A program made the translations under genes and the position numbers. A stretch of DNA of 46,289 bases from IMG/VR virus record IMGVR_UViG_3300006916_000083, positions 1 to 46,289 of that record. One strand, given 5' to 3'. The notes beneath the pieces were generated by a model. The model made no database searches and was not told where the DNA came from. It worked only from the letters and a program-made list of their open reading frames with translations. Shown here piece by piece: positions 1-7,950 of this stretch. Position 1 is the first letter of the stretch. Every line of letters starts with the position of its first letter. The DNA comes from a virus.

Positions 1-403
1 AAAGTGGGAAAAACTCTGTTCCCGTCTGGAGGATGACAGAGAAATGACCCGCGTCGGTCAGATAAATACTGCTCGCCGTGTTGCTAGTCCCGTCGTAAGC
101 TGAGGGAGCCGGAAATCCTGAAGGTTCCGCGCACGGGGTAAATGCAGGGAAGTTGATATTACGAAATACCATCTTCTCCTGACCAGTCGCGCTGACCAAA
201 CCATAGTTTGTGGAGTCTGCATTTAAGTCTAGGTACTGGTCTGGCGCTCCGAACTGCGTGTTAGGGAAGATATGTACTGAGCATACTTGGAAAGGGTTGG
301 TGTAAACCCCGTCTTTCACAAAGTAGAAATCTAATTTAGTTTTAGACAGGGGAGAAGGGCGGTTCTGCCTGTTTACAACCGTGGTTCCGTTGAAAGTAGT
401 CAT
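1..403 (-). CDS. Virion structural protein, 3' part missing
   Basis: The reading frame begins at an ATG at 403 and stays open to the left edge of the window, so the C-terminus lies outside. The start follows AGGA 4-5 nt upstream and sits 7 nt after the stop of the frameshift extension of the gp26-like gene. The visible 134 residues begin MTTFNGTTVVNRQNRPSPLS and are rich in Asn, Thr, Phe and Pro, with short beta-like segments and no membrane segment. I do not recognise a family. The position after the gp26/gp51-like unit and the composition suggest a baseplate or tail virion protein, but that is inference from context. Confidence 0.7.
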   Translation of the reverse strand, partial: MTTFNGTTVVNRQNRPSPLSKTKLDFYFVKDGVYTNPFQVCSVHIFPNTQFGAPDQYLDLNADSTNYGLVSATGQEKMVFRNINFPAFTPCAEPSGFPAPSAYDGTSNTASSIYLTDAGHFSVILQTGTEFFPL

Positions 404-410
404 ATCCTAC

Positions 411-593
411 TTATTTAGAGGAAAAAGCTTCGCTCTCTTTCTGTTTTTCCTCTAAAAGTTGTTCCAGATATTCTTCCCTTTCTATGCCCGTCATAAGAAA
501 CACGTCAGACAGGCTGAAGTGTCCGTGATGCACGAGAACATAGCTTTGCTTCGCTAGGCTTTCCAGAACGAAGCCTAGCTCACTGAGAAAAAA
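411..593 (-). CDS. -1 frameshift extension of the gp26-like protein (gp51 position)
   Basis: This frame has no usable start codon. It is entered from the gp26-like gene by a -1 slip on T_TTT_TTC at 587-593 and runs to TAA at 411-413. It would add 58 residues after F299, giving a product of about 357 residues instead of 302. The extension starts LSELGFVLESLAKQSYVL and ends in a charged segment LLEEKQKESEAFSSK, probably helical. In T4, gene 51, a small hub-assembly protein, directly follows gene 26, so this may be the gp51 equivalent expressed as a fusion. The open frame and slip site are seen directly; the gp51 equivalence is inference. Confidence 0.7.
   Translation of the reverse strand, partial: FFLSELGFVLESLAKQSYVLVHHGHFSLSDVFLMTGIEREEYLEQLLEEKQKESEAFSSK
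553..593 (-). other. Programmed -1 ribosomal frameshift signal
   Basis: The heptamer T_TTT_TTC (587-593) is in phase with the gp26-like frame (TAT TTT TTC). Seven nucleotides downstream begins a perfect 9-bp stem: GCTAGGCTT (571-579) pairs with AAGCCTAGC (553-561) around a 9-nt loop. The zero-frame TAG stop (575-577) lies in the first arm. Slippery heptamer, 5-9 nt spacer and GC-containing stem are the standard parts of bacterial and phage -1 frameshift sites. Confidence 0.8.
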
Positions 594-1483
594 TACTCGT
601 TGAGAGGAATGACGGCTTTAGAGACTTCGTCGCAGTTAGCGCAAGTAAAGCTCATATCCAGTTGCATTCCGTAATCGCTACTTACAATCTTCTCTCTTAG
701 GAAAGCAACATCCTTTACAGTAGTGTTCTCAATGAACGCCTTCTTCAGCTTCTCGTCGGTGTACTTTCCGACCGAGACCATAAAGCGCCACAGATTATCA
801 GTGAGCTTATCGATGGACTGCATATAGAACTCGTCTTTGCTTCTTGGGCTTACGAAGGTTACTTCCTGTTGGCTGTCGGGAAGAACCACCTTAAACGGTT
901 CGGTGTAGTCATCTGGCACATAGTTCACCGGAACTTCAGAGATGAGAACGCTGAGTTTGTTCTGCGCGGAGCAATGCTCACACTCTGGTTCGATGGTGTA
1001 CTCATCACCGTAGGAAATCTCGCGAAGCTTAAACAACAAATAGTTTTTGTCGAAAAGGGTCATCGAGTCGTGGTCCAGCCCACGAACACAAGCGTTGAAA
1101 AGAGAGCGGATGATTTCCTCTCCATCCTTAGCGTTTTTCATACTACGAAGCTTTCTTTCTTCCGCAAAAGTAAAGGGGCGAATCTCTACAAACTCTTCAC
1201 ATTGAATGTATGCCTTTCCTCTGGAGGGCAAAGAAACCCGTCTCCAGGCTTGAGTAGTTTCTACATTCACAAGAAGACTCTTAAGAGCCTCTGCGTAGGT
1301 AGTGTCTACGACATCGACAGTCTTAGCCTCACTCACGGGCGCTGGCGCAGTAGATACCTTAGCTGGTGGCTCGGGGGTTGGCTCTGGCTTCAAGTTCTCT
1401 AAATCAACAGACGAGTTGGGGTCTAGACCTGCCTTTTCCATATGCGTTCTGGCTAGGTCAATTAGTGATTTTTCTTCGCTCAT
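575..1483 (-). CDS. T4 gp26-like baseplate hub assembly protein
   Basis: This 302-residue protein resembles the T4 gp26 baseplate-hub family, which acts in hub and tape-measure assembly in the infected cytoplasm. A Pro/Ala-rich low-complexity N-terminus (about 30-60) leads into the family-like segment VSLPSRGKAYIQ (83-94) followed by IRPFTFAEERKL (101-112). Two Cys pairs, CEHC (168-171) and CANC (281-284), look like a zinc ribbon split by a beta-rich insert. The ATG at 1483 has no clear Shine-Dalgarno sequence; TATCTT lies 8 nt upstream. The gene is divergent from uvsW across a 17-bp palindrome. Its last codons hold the -1 slip site that makes a longer product. Confidence 0.75.
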   Translation of the reverse strand: MSEEKSLIDLARTHMEKAGLDPNSSVDLENLKPEPTPEPPAKVSTAPAPVSEAKTVDVVDTTYAEALKSLLVNVETTQAWRRVSLPSRGKAYIQCEEFVEIRPFTFAEERKLRSMKNAKDGEEIIRSLFNACVRGLDHDSMTLFDKNYLLFKLREISYGDEYTIEPECEHCSAQNKLSVLISEVPVNYVPDDYTEPFKVVLPDSQQEVTFVSPRSKDEFYMQSIDKLTDNLWRFMVSVGKYTDEKLKKAFIENTTVKDVAFLREKIVSSDYGMQLDMSFTCANCDEVSKAVIPLNEYFFSVS

Positions 1484-1491
1484 AATTTTTT

Positions 1492-1508
1492 AAGATAGCT
1501 GCTATCTT
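1492..1508. repeat. Perfect palindrome between divergent genes
   Basis: AAGATAGC (1492-1499), one base, then GCTATCTT (1501-1508) form an exact inverted repeat in the 43-bp gap between the divergent gp26-like and uvsW genes. It lies next to the uvsW -10 box, so it could be an operator. As a terminator it would point into either gene start, which is unlikely. Confidence 0.6.
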
Positions 1509-1512
1509 TTAC

Positions 1513-1518
1513 TATAAT
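1513..1518 (+). promoter_or_regulatory. -10 box of uvsW
   Basis: TATAAT at 1513-1518 is followed by eight bases and the GTG start at 1527. No TTGACA-like -35 is seen at 16-18 bp. The transcript would have no leader or only a 1-2 nt leader, which also supports the GTG as the true start. Confidence 0.5.
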
Positions 1519-1526
1519 AGTAAAAA

Positions 1527-2876
1527 GTGATTAGAATTTCTGTAAATAATAGTTTTTCTGTTTTACAGACGGACAACAAAAAACTGCTGTCAACACTTCA
1601 ACAGAAATATTGCGCCAAAGTTCCTGGCTACCAATACTCTTCCGCTTACAAAAGAGGGGGTTGGAAGGGCGAGAAGTATTTCTTCTCTGCCAAAACCGGG
1701 AAGTTCGGTACAGGTCTGCTTTCTTACATTGAAGAAGACCTCAACTATCTAGGCATTCCGTATGAAATAGAGGATTTTCGCAACGCAACCCACAACGACA
1801 GCATCACGCTCCCTCAGGTCGATTTTAGAGCCTACCAGAGCGATTTAATCCATAAAGCCCTGTCCGAGAAGGGTTGTATCATAAAGTCGCCCACAGGCTC
1901 TGGAAAGACCGTTGTGCTAGGAGGTCTGATAAAGGCTCTTGAAGACAAGACAGGTCTCATCTTTTTCACAAAGAAGCAGCTTCTGTACCAAACCTATGAA
2001 CAGCTTCGAGAATGGGGGTTTGACGTGGGTCTCGCTTTTGGTGATGGTGTTATCATTAAGCCAATCACTTTATGCACTATTCAATCCATCGACAAGGTTC
2101 TGGATAGTCACCTACAACAGTCTGAGTTCATTATTTTTGATGAGGTCCACGAGTTTGGCAAAGGAAAGGTAGCGTCAAAAGCCGTTAAGTCATTTCCGAA
2201 CGCTACGTACCGCATCGGCATGACCGCCACGGTTCCGACTGACCCGATTAGTAAGCTTACTCTTATATCTGGGCTAGGCAAGGTAATTGAAGAGGTTGAC
2301 GCCAAGGAGCTTGTGGAGATGGGCTTCCTCACCGAACCTCTGATTCAAATTATTCCAGTAAAGGATACAACGACCATTGAGGATACGGAACTTTCGTATC
2401 GGGAAATATACGAAAAGTATATTACAGATAACGAACTTCGGAATACTATGATTGTTGAGCTTGTCAAGAAGATTTCCGAAAAACCTTCCCGAACTCTGAT
2501 TATCGTGAAGGACTTGAAACACGCGGAGATTCTTCACGAGCTTCTCCCAGGGTCTCTTAAACTTGAAGGCAAGGACGATATCGTTTCCCGCAAGAAAACC
2601 ATTGAGAAGTTTGCTAGCTCAGAGAAGGCGGTCCTGATTGGAACAACAATTATGCAGACTGGAATCGACATTCCTGAGATTACCCATCTTGTCAACGCGA
2701 GGGGTTTGAAGTCTGAGATTGCCACGATTCAGGCGATGGGTCGAGCTTTGCGAATTCATAAATCGAAACAAAAAGTATTCATCTTTGATTTCTTTGATAA
2801 AGCTCCCTATCTACAAAAACACGCCAAGGAAAGGATAAAGTCCTACAAATCTCTTGGTATGGAGATACAAGAATGA
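1527..2876 (+). CDS. uvsW: UvsW-like superfamily 2 helicase
   Basis: This 449-residue ATP-dependent helicase is of the T4 UvsW type, which unwinds R-loops and branched DNA in recombination-dependent replication. The first 90 residues match the small UvsW N-terminal domain. The helicase core has motif I SPTGSGKT (121-128), a DEVH box (205-208), motif III MTATVP near 233-238, and C-terminal motifs with IGTTIMQTGIDIPE and a final QAMGRALR arginine-finger motif. Length is close to T4 UvsW. The start is GTG, directly after a -10 box. The next gene overlaps its stop by four bases (ATGA), so the two are translationally coupled. Confidence 0.92.
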   Translation: MIRISVNNSFSVLQTDNKKLLSTLQQKYCAKVPGYQYSSAYKRGGWKGEKYFFSAKTGKFGTGLLSYIEEDLNYLGIPYEIEDFRNATHNDSITLPQVDFRAYQSDLIHKALSEKGCIIKSPTGSGKTVVLGGLIKALEDKTGLIFFTKKQLLYQTYEQLREWGFDVGLAFGDGVIIKPITLCTIQSIDKVLDSHLQQSEFIIFDEVHEFGKGKVASKAVKSFPNATYRIGMTATVPTDPISKLTLISGLGKVIEEVDAKELVEMGFLTEPLIQIIPVKDTTTIEDTELSYREIYEKYITDNELRNTMIVELVKKISEKPSRTLIIVKDLKHAEILHELLPGSLKLEGKDDIVSRKKTIEKFASSEKAVLIGTTIMQTGIDIPEITHLVNARGLKSEIATIQAMGRALRIHKSKQKVFIFDFFDKAPYLQKHAKERIKSYKSLGMEIQE

Positions 2877-3100
2877 AAAACGTCAACGAAGAAACTCGAA
2901 AACTAAATCAGTTCACCCCAACGGCACTTGAGCGTATCAACGTCATCGAGGACCGAATTCGGAGAATCAAAGAAAGCAACAAAGTCGAAGAGCAAACAAT
3001 AAAAGACCTCGATAACTTAATATACGAGGTCTTAGTATTGCGTTCTGGTTTCGTTCAGAACCTAATGAACTGGATGAAGCAAGGGTATACTATCGATTAG
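2873..3100 (+). CDS. Small uncharacterised protein after uvsW
   Basis: This 75-residue protein starts at an ATG that overlaps the uvsW stop (ATGA), so it is probably translated by coupling. It is charged and helical, with a likely amphipathic helix at about 20-60 (RINVIEDRIRRIKESNKVEE). T4 also has a small gene (uvsW.1) after uvsW, but I cannot show homology by eye. Its stop codon overlaps, tail to tail, the stop of the scaffold-like gene on the other strand, leaving no room for a terminator. Confidence 0.7.
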   Translation: MKNVNEETRKLNQFTPTALERINVIEDRIRRIKESNKVEEQTIKDLDNLIYEVLVLRSGFVQNLMNWMKQGYTID

Positions 3101-4821
3101 TCTTCCTCTACTTCTTCTTCATCAGGGTCGTCATCGTCTTCCAAGTCAAAGTCAATATCCTTTATAGCTTTTTCGATGTCGGAAACGAGGTCACGGAAAT
3201 CCTTATCCTGGGCTTCGTCAGCAGCCATCTCCGCCTGTTCGGCTTCTGATTCTTCGGCGGCTGCTTGAACCTCCTCCTCGGCTGCTTGAACCTCCTGCTC
3301 GCTTTCTACTTCAGTCTCCGCTTCAGCCTCTGCGACGCCTTCCTTACGAAGTTTCGCTAGGTCTTCGCCCTCGATTTCACCGTCGCCGTCTACGTCAAGT
3401 TTCTTCTGCTTCTTGGACAGCTTCTTTTTCTTGTCGTCTTTCTTATCCTTGCAGACGCACGGCTTCTTTTTGCAGTCGTCACACTCGTCGTCAGACTCAT
3501 TGCCGCCAGTGTCGGACATCTTGTCGTCGTCACCGTAGTACTGAGCTTCATTGATACCATCAGCGAGGTAGTCCCCGAGCTTCTTCATATCAAAGTTTTC
3601 GCGGATATCTACGACATCGAACTTAGCCTCTTGCATAACATCGCTCATGGTGTTCGCGACATCAAGAACCTGTACGCCACCCTTCTTTTGTAGGGTCTGA
3701 GAGAACTCCTTGAGGACATCACATAGAATGCCTTCCTCCATGGACTCAGCCATCATGCCCAGCACCTCGGATTGAACCTCGGCAAGACCCTTGAATGAAG
3801 GAATGAATTTTAGGCTTTGGATGTTGACGCCGTAAGTCTCATTCAGATGGTCAAGAACTTGGGTTTTAAGAGGCTTTTTAAACTCGTAAATCTTGTTCAC
3901 GAACTCCTTGATATCCTTTTGTGTGAGAGTGCCTGGGTTGGTAACCTCAAAAACGGACTCCATAAGAGCAATAAGGTCAATTTTGTTTGAGAGGGCAAGG
4001 TAAGGAACCTCTTTAACGGTCTCGCGAATAGCGCTCTTCAGAACCCCATCAGTTGAGTAGATGTGAGAAGCGAGAGTGCTAATCGCGTCACTGCTAGCCC
4101 AGACTTGGTTGAAAGACTCTCTAGCCTCAATAAGCTCTTTACGTACTAGTTCCTTTTCACAAACCATTTCGTATAGAGTCTTCTTGCTGTTAGAAGGAAT
4201 AACAATGTACTCGTCTCCAAGATTCTCAAGAGTGAGTTTGGGCAAGTCGTAAGTATCCCCGACAACCTTTGACAGGCGAAGACCTTCTACAAGCTTCTGG
4301 TTCTTAGACAGTTCCTCTTTGTTTTCCTCAAGGAAGTTCTGGAGCAGCGGAAGAGCCTCAACAAACTTCTTGTAGCTTTTGGTCTCCTTGATGTTGTAAG
4401 TCTCCCCGAAGCGTTCTGACCGCTTGTGGAGCTTCTTGCGGCTCTCCTCAATCTTGGCTCTCATAGTGAAAGCATCAAGTACCGAATCGAAGGAAGCCTC
4501 CGCCTTGTCGTAGCGGTCAGACACCAACGACTGCACAAAGTCAGAGACGCGACCTTCAACAAGAGTGTCTACACAATCATCCGACATGATTTTGTCTAGG
4601 TTTTCTGTAACAAAGTTTGCAAAGGTAAGCTTACCTTTAACTTCTTTGTACTCACATGAGATAAGATGATTTCTTTCACTAATGTAAGTAACCTTTCCAT
4701 TGGCATCATCAATCTCGTAGACGGTTAGGTTTTCCCGAAGTCTGCGACCTAGGTAGTCACCAGCTTCAGTTAGACGAACGAAACTCTTGTTTCTGTTATT
4801 GAAAAGGTTCTTGAAATTCAT
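3097..4821 (-). CDS. Acidic scaffold-like protein with EF-hand motif
   Basis: This 574-residue protein follows the portal gene, where T4-like phages place prohead core and scaffold genes. Residues 1-400 are mostly helical and charged. The last 150 are extremely acidic and end EEDDDDPDEEEVEED-like, as in core proteins. Between lie a Cys cluster (CDDCKKKPCVC) and a near-canonical calcium-binding EF-hand/dockerin loop, DVDGDGEIEGED, with Asp at positions 1, 3 and 5 and an acidic residue at 12. No protease catalytic triad is visible. A scaffold role is inferred from position and composition; a decoration or core-associated protein is the alternative. Confidence 0.6.
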   Translation of the reverse strand: MNFKNLFNNRNKSFVRLTEAGDYLGRRLRENLTVYEIDDANGKVTYISERNHLISCEYKEVKGKLTFANFVTENLDKIMSDDCVDTLVEGRVSDFVQSLVSDRYDKAEASFDSVLDAFTMRAKIEESRKKLHKRSERFGETYNIKETKSYKKFVEALPLLQNFLEENKEELSKNQKLVEGLRLSKVVGDTYDLPKLTLENLGDEYIVIPSNSKKTLYEMVCEKELVRKELIEARESFNQVWASSDAISTLASHIYSTDGVLKSAIRETVKEVPYLALSNKIDLIALMESVFEVTNPGTLTQKDIKEFVNKIYEFKKPLKTQVLDHLNETYGVNIQSLKFIPSFKGLAEVQSEVLGMMAESMEEGILCDVLKEFSQTLQKKGGVQVLDVANTMSDVMQEAKFDVVDIRENFDMKKLGDYLADGINEAQYYGDDDKMSDTGGNESDDECDDCKKKPCVCKDKKDDKKKKLSKKQKKLDVDGDGEIEGEDLAKLRKEGVAEAEAETEVESEQEVQAAEEEVQAAAEESEAEQAEMAADEAQDKDFRDLVSDIEKAIKDIDFDLEDDDDPDEEEVEED

Positions 4822-4839
4822 GACAGTTGATAGTCTAGT

Positions 4840-4847
4840 TTTATATA
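4840..4847 (-). promoter_or_regulatory. Late-type promoter TATATAAA
   Basis: TATATAAA on the minus strand lies 18 nt before the ATG of the scaffold-like gene. It resembles the T4 late octamer TATAAATA, and no -35 is evident. It gives a short leader of roughly 12 nt. Confidence 0.45.
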
Positions 4848-4871
4848 GATGTGTGAAAAGCGTTATTTTAA

Positions 4872-6479
4872 CTATTTACCTTCCTCTTCGGGTGGTGATG
4901 GTGCAGCAGGAGGTTGTTCTGCTCCAGGCGCAGCAGGTGCAGCCCCAGGTTCAGGCGCAGGAGGAGCCTCTAGCTCTTTCTGCTTTTTGATTTCTTCGAT
5001 TTCCAAATCATTCATATCGTAGAAATTCTTGTAGATGTACTCGTTTGAGAAAAGGTCAAGACCTTTCACCGCCTGTACCACGCGGGTCTTTTGTTCGGCA
5101 AGCTCAAGCTTTCTCTTCTCGCTGAGGTCTGAGGGAGGTGCAAGCTTAATCTCCATGTTTGCGTAAGTGGACTTAGGGAAATTACGAATTTGGAGGTGAC
5201 GACGAATAAGGTCGGTCAAACCAACTTCGGCGTCTCTCTGCACACGCATAACAGCCTTCGCAAACTTGGCATCCAACTGTGATAGGTTGGCTTTTCTTTC
5301 TGGCGACTTGTCCTTCTCGACAATGAAGTCCTTTGGAATTTTCATTGCGGCGAGAACCTTATCGCGGAAGTAACGAACATCATCGATATCTCCGAGGTTC
5401 TGAGCGCCAGGAAGGGTCTCAATCTTTGTACCTCCTTGCTTACTTACAGGAACGAAGAAATCTTCCTCGGCAGAGATTGGGTTGTAGCGTTCATCTGCGT
5501 TTCCGCTGTCAGTGTTGTAGAATTTTTCTTTCTTGAACTTCGCCTTAATACGCTCCATGAACCTCTCTACTTTGTTCTGAGGTAAGTTACCAGTGTCAAT
5601 GTAGAAGATTCTTCTTTCGGGCGCTCTATGGAGACGGTAGATAAGCATCGCGTCTTCCATCATTCTAAGGGATTTCCACGCACGAACACCCGGCGCACAA
5701 ATAGATTTGCCGTAAGGATAGTAGTTCGAATCCGAAGTATGAATTCTAAAGTGAACAAGCTGTTCCCGGTCAAGCTCAATTGTGTTTTTGCGGTCATACC
5801 TACCCATCGAGGTTGATTGGTCGTTGACAGAACCTGGAACCTCCTGACGGAACCCCTTGAGGTAACCGAACTTATCTTCTCGACGGTAAATGTAAGCAGG
5901 GTTGAGAATCTTGAGTCTCTGAATACCTGCTGTTGGGTTGTTCATATCGACGATGTTCTCGACAAAGCAGTCACCGTATTTGCACATGTTACGAATAATG
6001 TCCCACAAATACTTATCAAGGTCTGTTGTCTTCACAAAATCCTGAACAGCATTCTTGACCTCTTGTGTCTCAGTGACGACATTAATCATTGTCCCGTCAA
6101 GGTGAGTCTGAGTAGAGTCATCGGCGTAGATATCGATAGCGGCACCAATCTCAGGGTACTCGTCCATCTTCTCGTAGTCGTTATAACGACGCCGACGTTG
6201 GTACTCGACCTGAGGGAGTTTAACGTTTCCCCGGACCATTCCTAGTGAGCCAGTGGAAGCACTCTCTTCTTCCGCGTCTGCCGCCTTGATTACATCACCC
6301 CGAACTGGGTTTACTGTAACAGGACGACCTACTTTTCTTTTCGTTCCAAAGAAAGATTTAAAGAATGCCGCGAACTTACCTGAGAGAGGTGGACCCTCTC
6401 CATAGGTATTAGCTCCTGGAAATTCTGTGAACCCTGCGTTCTCGTCAAGGCGTTCGTCGTTTTTATCGTCTAAACCCAT
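4872..6479 (-). CDS. Portal protein (T4 gp20 type)
   Basis: This 535-residue protein matches T4 gp20-type portals in length and pattern. The portal is the dodecameric ring at the capsid vertex through which DNA is packed. An N-terminal basic and flexible stretch (to about 90) precedes YEKMDEYPEIGAAIDIYADD, a typical portal motif. Later come VENIVDMNN, RLKILNPAYIYRRED, a long clip/stem-like region, and the C-terminal DLIRRHLQIRNFP segment. The tail is a Pro/Ala-rich low-complexity run. The ATG at 6479 overlaps the end of the terminase gene by 10 nt, so terminase and portal form an operon. T4 has genes 18 and 19 between these two; here they are absent. Confidence 0.88.
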   Translation of the reverse strand: MGLDDKNDERLDENAGFTEFPGANTYGEGPPLSGKFAAFFKSFFGTKRKVGRPVTVNPVRGDVIKAADAEEESASTGSLGMVRGNVKLPQVEYQRRRRYNDYEKMDEYPEIGAAIDIYADDSTQTHLDGTMINVVTETQEVKNAVQDFVKTTDLDKYLWDIIRNMCKYGDCFVENIVDMNNPTAGIQRLKILNPAYIYRREDKFGYLKGFRQEVPGSVNDQSTSMGRYDRKNTIELDREQLVHFRIHTSDSNYYPYGKSICAPGVRAWKSLRMMEDAMLIYRLHRAPERRIFYIDTGNLPQNKVERFMERIKAKFKKEKFYNTDSGNADERYNPISAEEDFFVPVSKQGGTKIETLPGAQNLGDIDDVRYFRDKVLAAMKIPKDFIVEKDKSPERKANLSQLDAKFAKAVMRVQRDAEVGLTDLIRRHLQIRNFPKSTYANMEIKLAPPSDLSEKRKLELAEQKTRVVQAVKGLDLFSNEYIYKNFYDMNDLEIEEIKKQKELEAPPAPEPGAAPAAPGAEQPPAAPSPPEEEGK

Positions 6480-7936
6480 TTTCTATAATCTTCGTACTCT
6501 TGATTGTATGTACCCCTAGAAAAACCCGGAGCTTGAACATTTGTTCCAGGTTCCATAAGGTCACCTTTAACAATTGGTATTGGAGACCTTGAAACCACGT
6601 CTCTCATAACCTCCGAAGCAATTCCTAAGCTCATTACGAGGTCATCCGCGAAACCGTCCTCCGCTTGAATCTTTCCTGTCTTACTAATAATAAAAGTAGT
6701 AAGCTCCCTAAAAGTTCTCTCTGAATTCACTTTTATTCTTGCTGTTTTTAGGGACTCCTGCAAAGTGTTCAATAATATGTCGCGATTTTTGGCGTTGACC
6801 ATGTAACCCATTTCGCCTCTATCGTCAGTCCACATGTTCTCATACTCATGAACTTCAAACAGTTGTTCAATCAAAGCAAGACCTAGACCGTTCCTCTCGG
6901 GACAGACATACGCGGTGTTGTACTTCGCGGCTTCCGAGGCGATAATCGCCGCAAAATCGTTCAGACCAATTCGGTTACTGTAGAACTCTGCGACCTGCTC
7001 TCCATTGTATAGGTTGATAATATGGAACGCGGAGTAGTCTCTATCTCTACCGAAAGATGAGTCTGCGGCGAGAAGATATGTGTGGTATGGCTCAGGCTCT
7101 TTCCAAACCCGCATCATGTTGTAATGCTTCTTGTAGAAGTTTTCGTCAGTCTGAGACTTCAGCGTGTTGAGGGTACCCCCATCAATAAAGGTTTCGCCTG
7201 TACCGAGAAACTCTCCTTCGTATTCTTGCAGCCACGCACGTTCTCCGACGTTTGTTCTAGTGGTCTTTGCCCACTCTTCGGTATACTCAGGGTGTTCTTT
7301 CCAATGAATATTAATTACGTTGAAGTTATTCTTTCCTAGCTCTGCATCGTGGTATAACTCGTAATAGAGATTCGACATACCGTTGACGGTGGATAGAATG
7401 AAGGCAGAACCACCCGTCGAAATCGTCGGGTAAATCGCCATCCAGAATTCCGTCATTCTCTCAATGAACGCAGCCTCATCCACAATCAGAAGCGATACCG
7501 ACTCACCGCGACCAGCACCCGCTGGTTGAGATTTCATCTTACTTCCGGTAGAAAGCCTAAGAACGTGCTTGTTTCTCTCAACTTGCTGTGGCTTTAGCCA
7601 GTCAGGTAGCTCGTCATACATCGAGGCAGCGCGGTCAAGAAAGTCTCTCGATTCTCTGTCACCGATGGATACAATCATCACATTCTTGTCTTTGTTGAAG
7701 ATGATGTACCACAAAGCATAAGCAGCACAAATTGTAGTGGCTCCCGCCTGACGAAACTTCCGCAGAAGATTGAATCGGTGTGAGTTAAACTCTTGAATAA
7801 TCCTGTCTTGGAAGCGATACAGGTCGAACTTTACCCTGCCTCGTACTGGGTGAGTGATGTAAACATAATTTCGAATGAAGTAGCACGGGTCTTCCTTGCA
7901 CTTACGAAATTCTTCCTGTAATTCTTCGCGACTCAC
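6470..7936 (-). CDS. terL: Terminase large subunit (T4 gp17 type)
   Basis: This 488-residue packaging motor combines an ATPase and a headful nuclease that feed DNA through the portal. The ATPase has a Walker A-like RKFRQAGATT (59-68), Walker B LLIVDEA (149-155) and a coupling motif ILSTVNG (about 180-186). The RNase-H-like nuclease has its first Asp in LLAADSSFGRDRD (D291/D292), a Glu in CPERNGLG, and late Asp residues in ADDLVM. Length is shorter than T4 gp17 (610), and the C-terminal tail is reduced. The start is GTG at 7936, three bases after TATAAT. It is divergent from the glycosyltransferase gene, and the two -10 boxes overlap. Confidence 0.92.
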   Translation of the reverse strand: MSREELQEEFRKCKEDPCYFIRNYVYITHPVRGRVKFDLYRFQDRIIQEFNSHRFNLLRKFRQAGATTICAAYALWYIIFNKDKNVMIVSIGDRESRDFLDRAASMYDELPDWLKPQQVERNKHVLRLSTGSKMKSQPAGAGRGESVSLLIVDEAAFIERMTEFWMAIYPTISTGGSAFILSTVNGMSNLYYELYHDAELGKNNFNVINIHWKEHPEYTEEWAKTTRTNVGERAWLQEYEGEFLGTGETFIDGGTLNTLKSQTDENFYKKHYNMMRVWKEPEPYHTYLLAADSSFGRDRDYSAFHIINLYNGEQVAEFYSNRIGLNDFAAIIASEAAKYNTAYVCPERNGLGLALIEQLFEVHEYENMWTDDRGEMGYMVNAKNRDILLNTLQESLKTARIKVNSERTFRELTTFIISKTGKIQAEDGFADDLVMSLGIASEVMRDVVSRSPIPIVKGDLMEPGTNVQAPGFSRGTYNQEYEDYRKWV

Positions 7937-7938
7937 AC

Positions 7939-7947
7939 TATTATATA
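7939..7947. promoter_or_regulatory. Overlapping divergent -10 boxes
   Basis: On the plus strand TATTAT (7939-7944) lies 6 nt before the ATG at 7951. On the minus strand TATATAAT overlaps the same bases and lies directly before the GTG of the terminase gene. Both transcripts would be leaderless or nearly so. No consensus -35 is seen on either side. Confidence 0.5.
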
Positions 7948-7950
7948 GAC

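Noticed and set aside
869-1402. 177-codon plus-strand frame opposite the gp26-like gene
   Set aside because: It is fully antisense to a well-supported gene and shows no motif.
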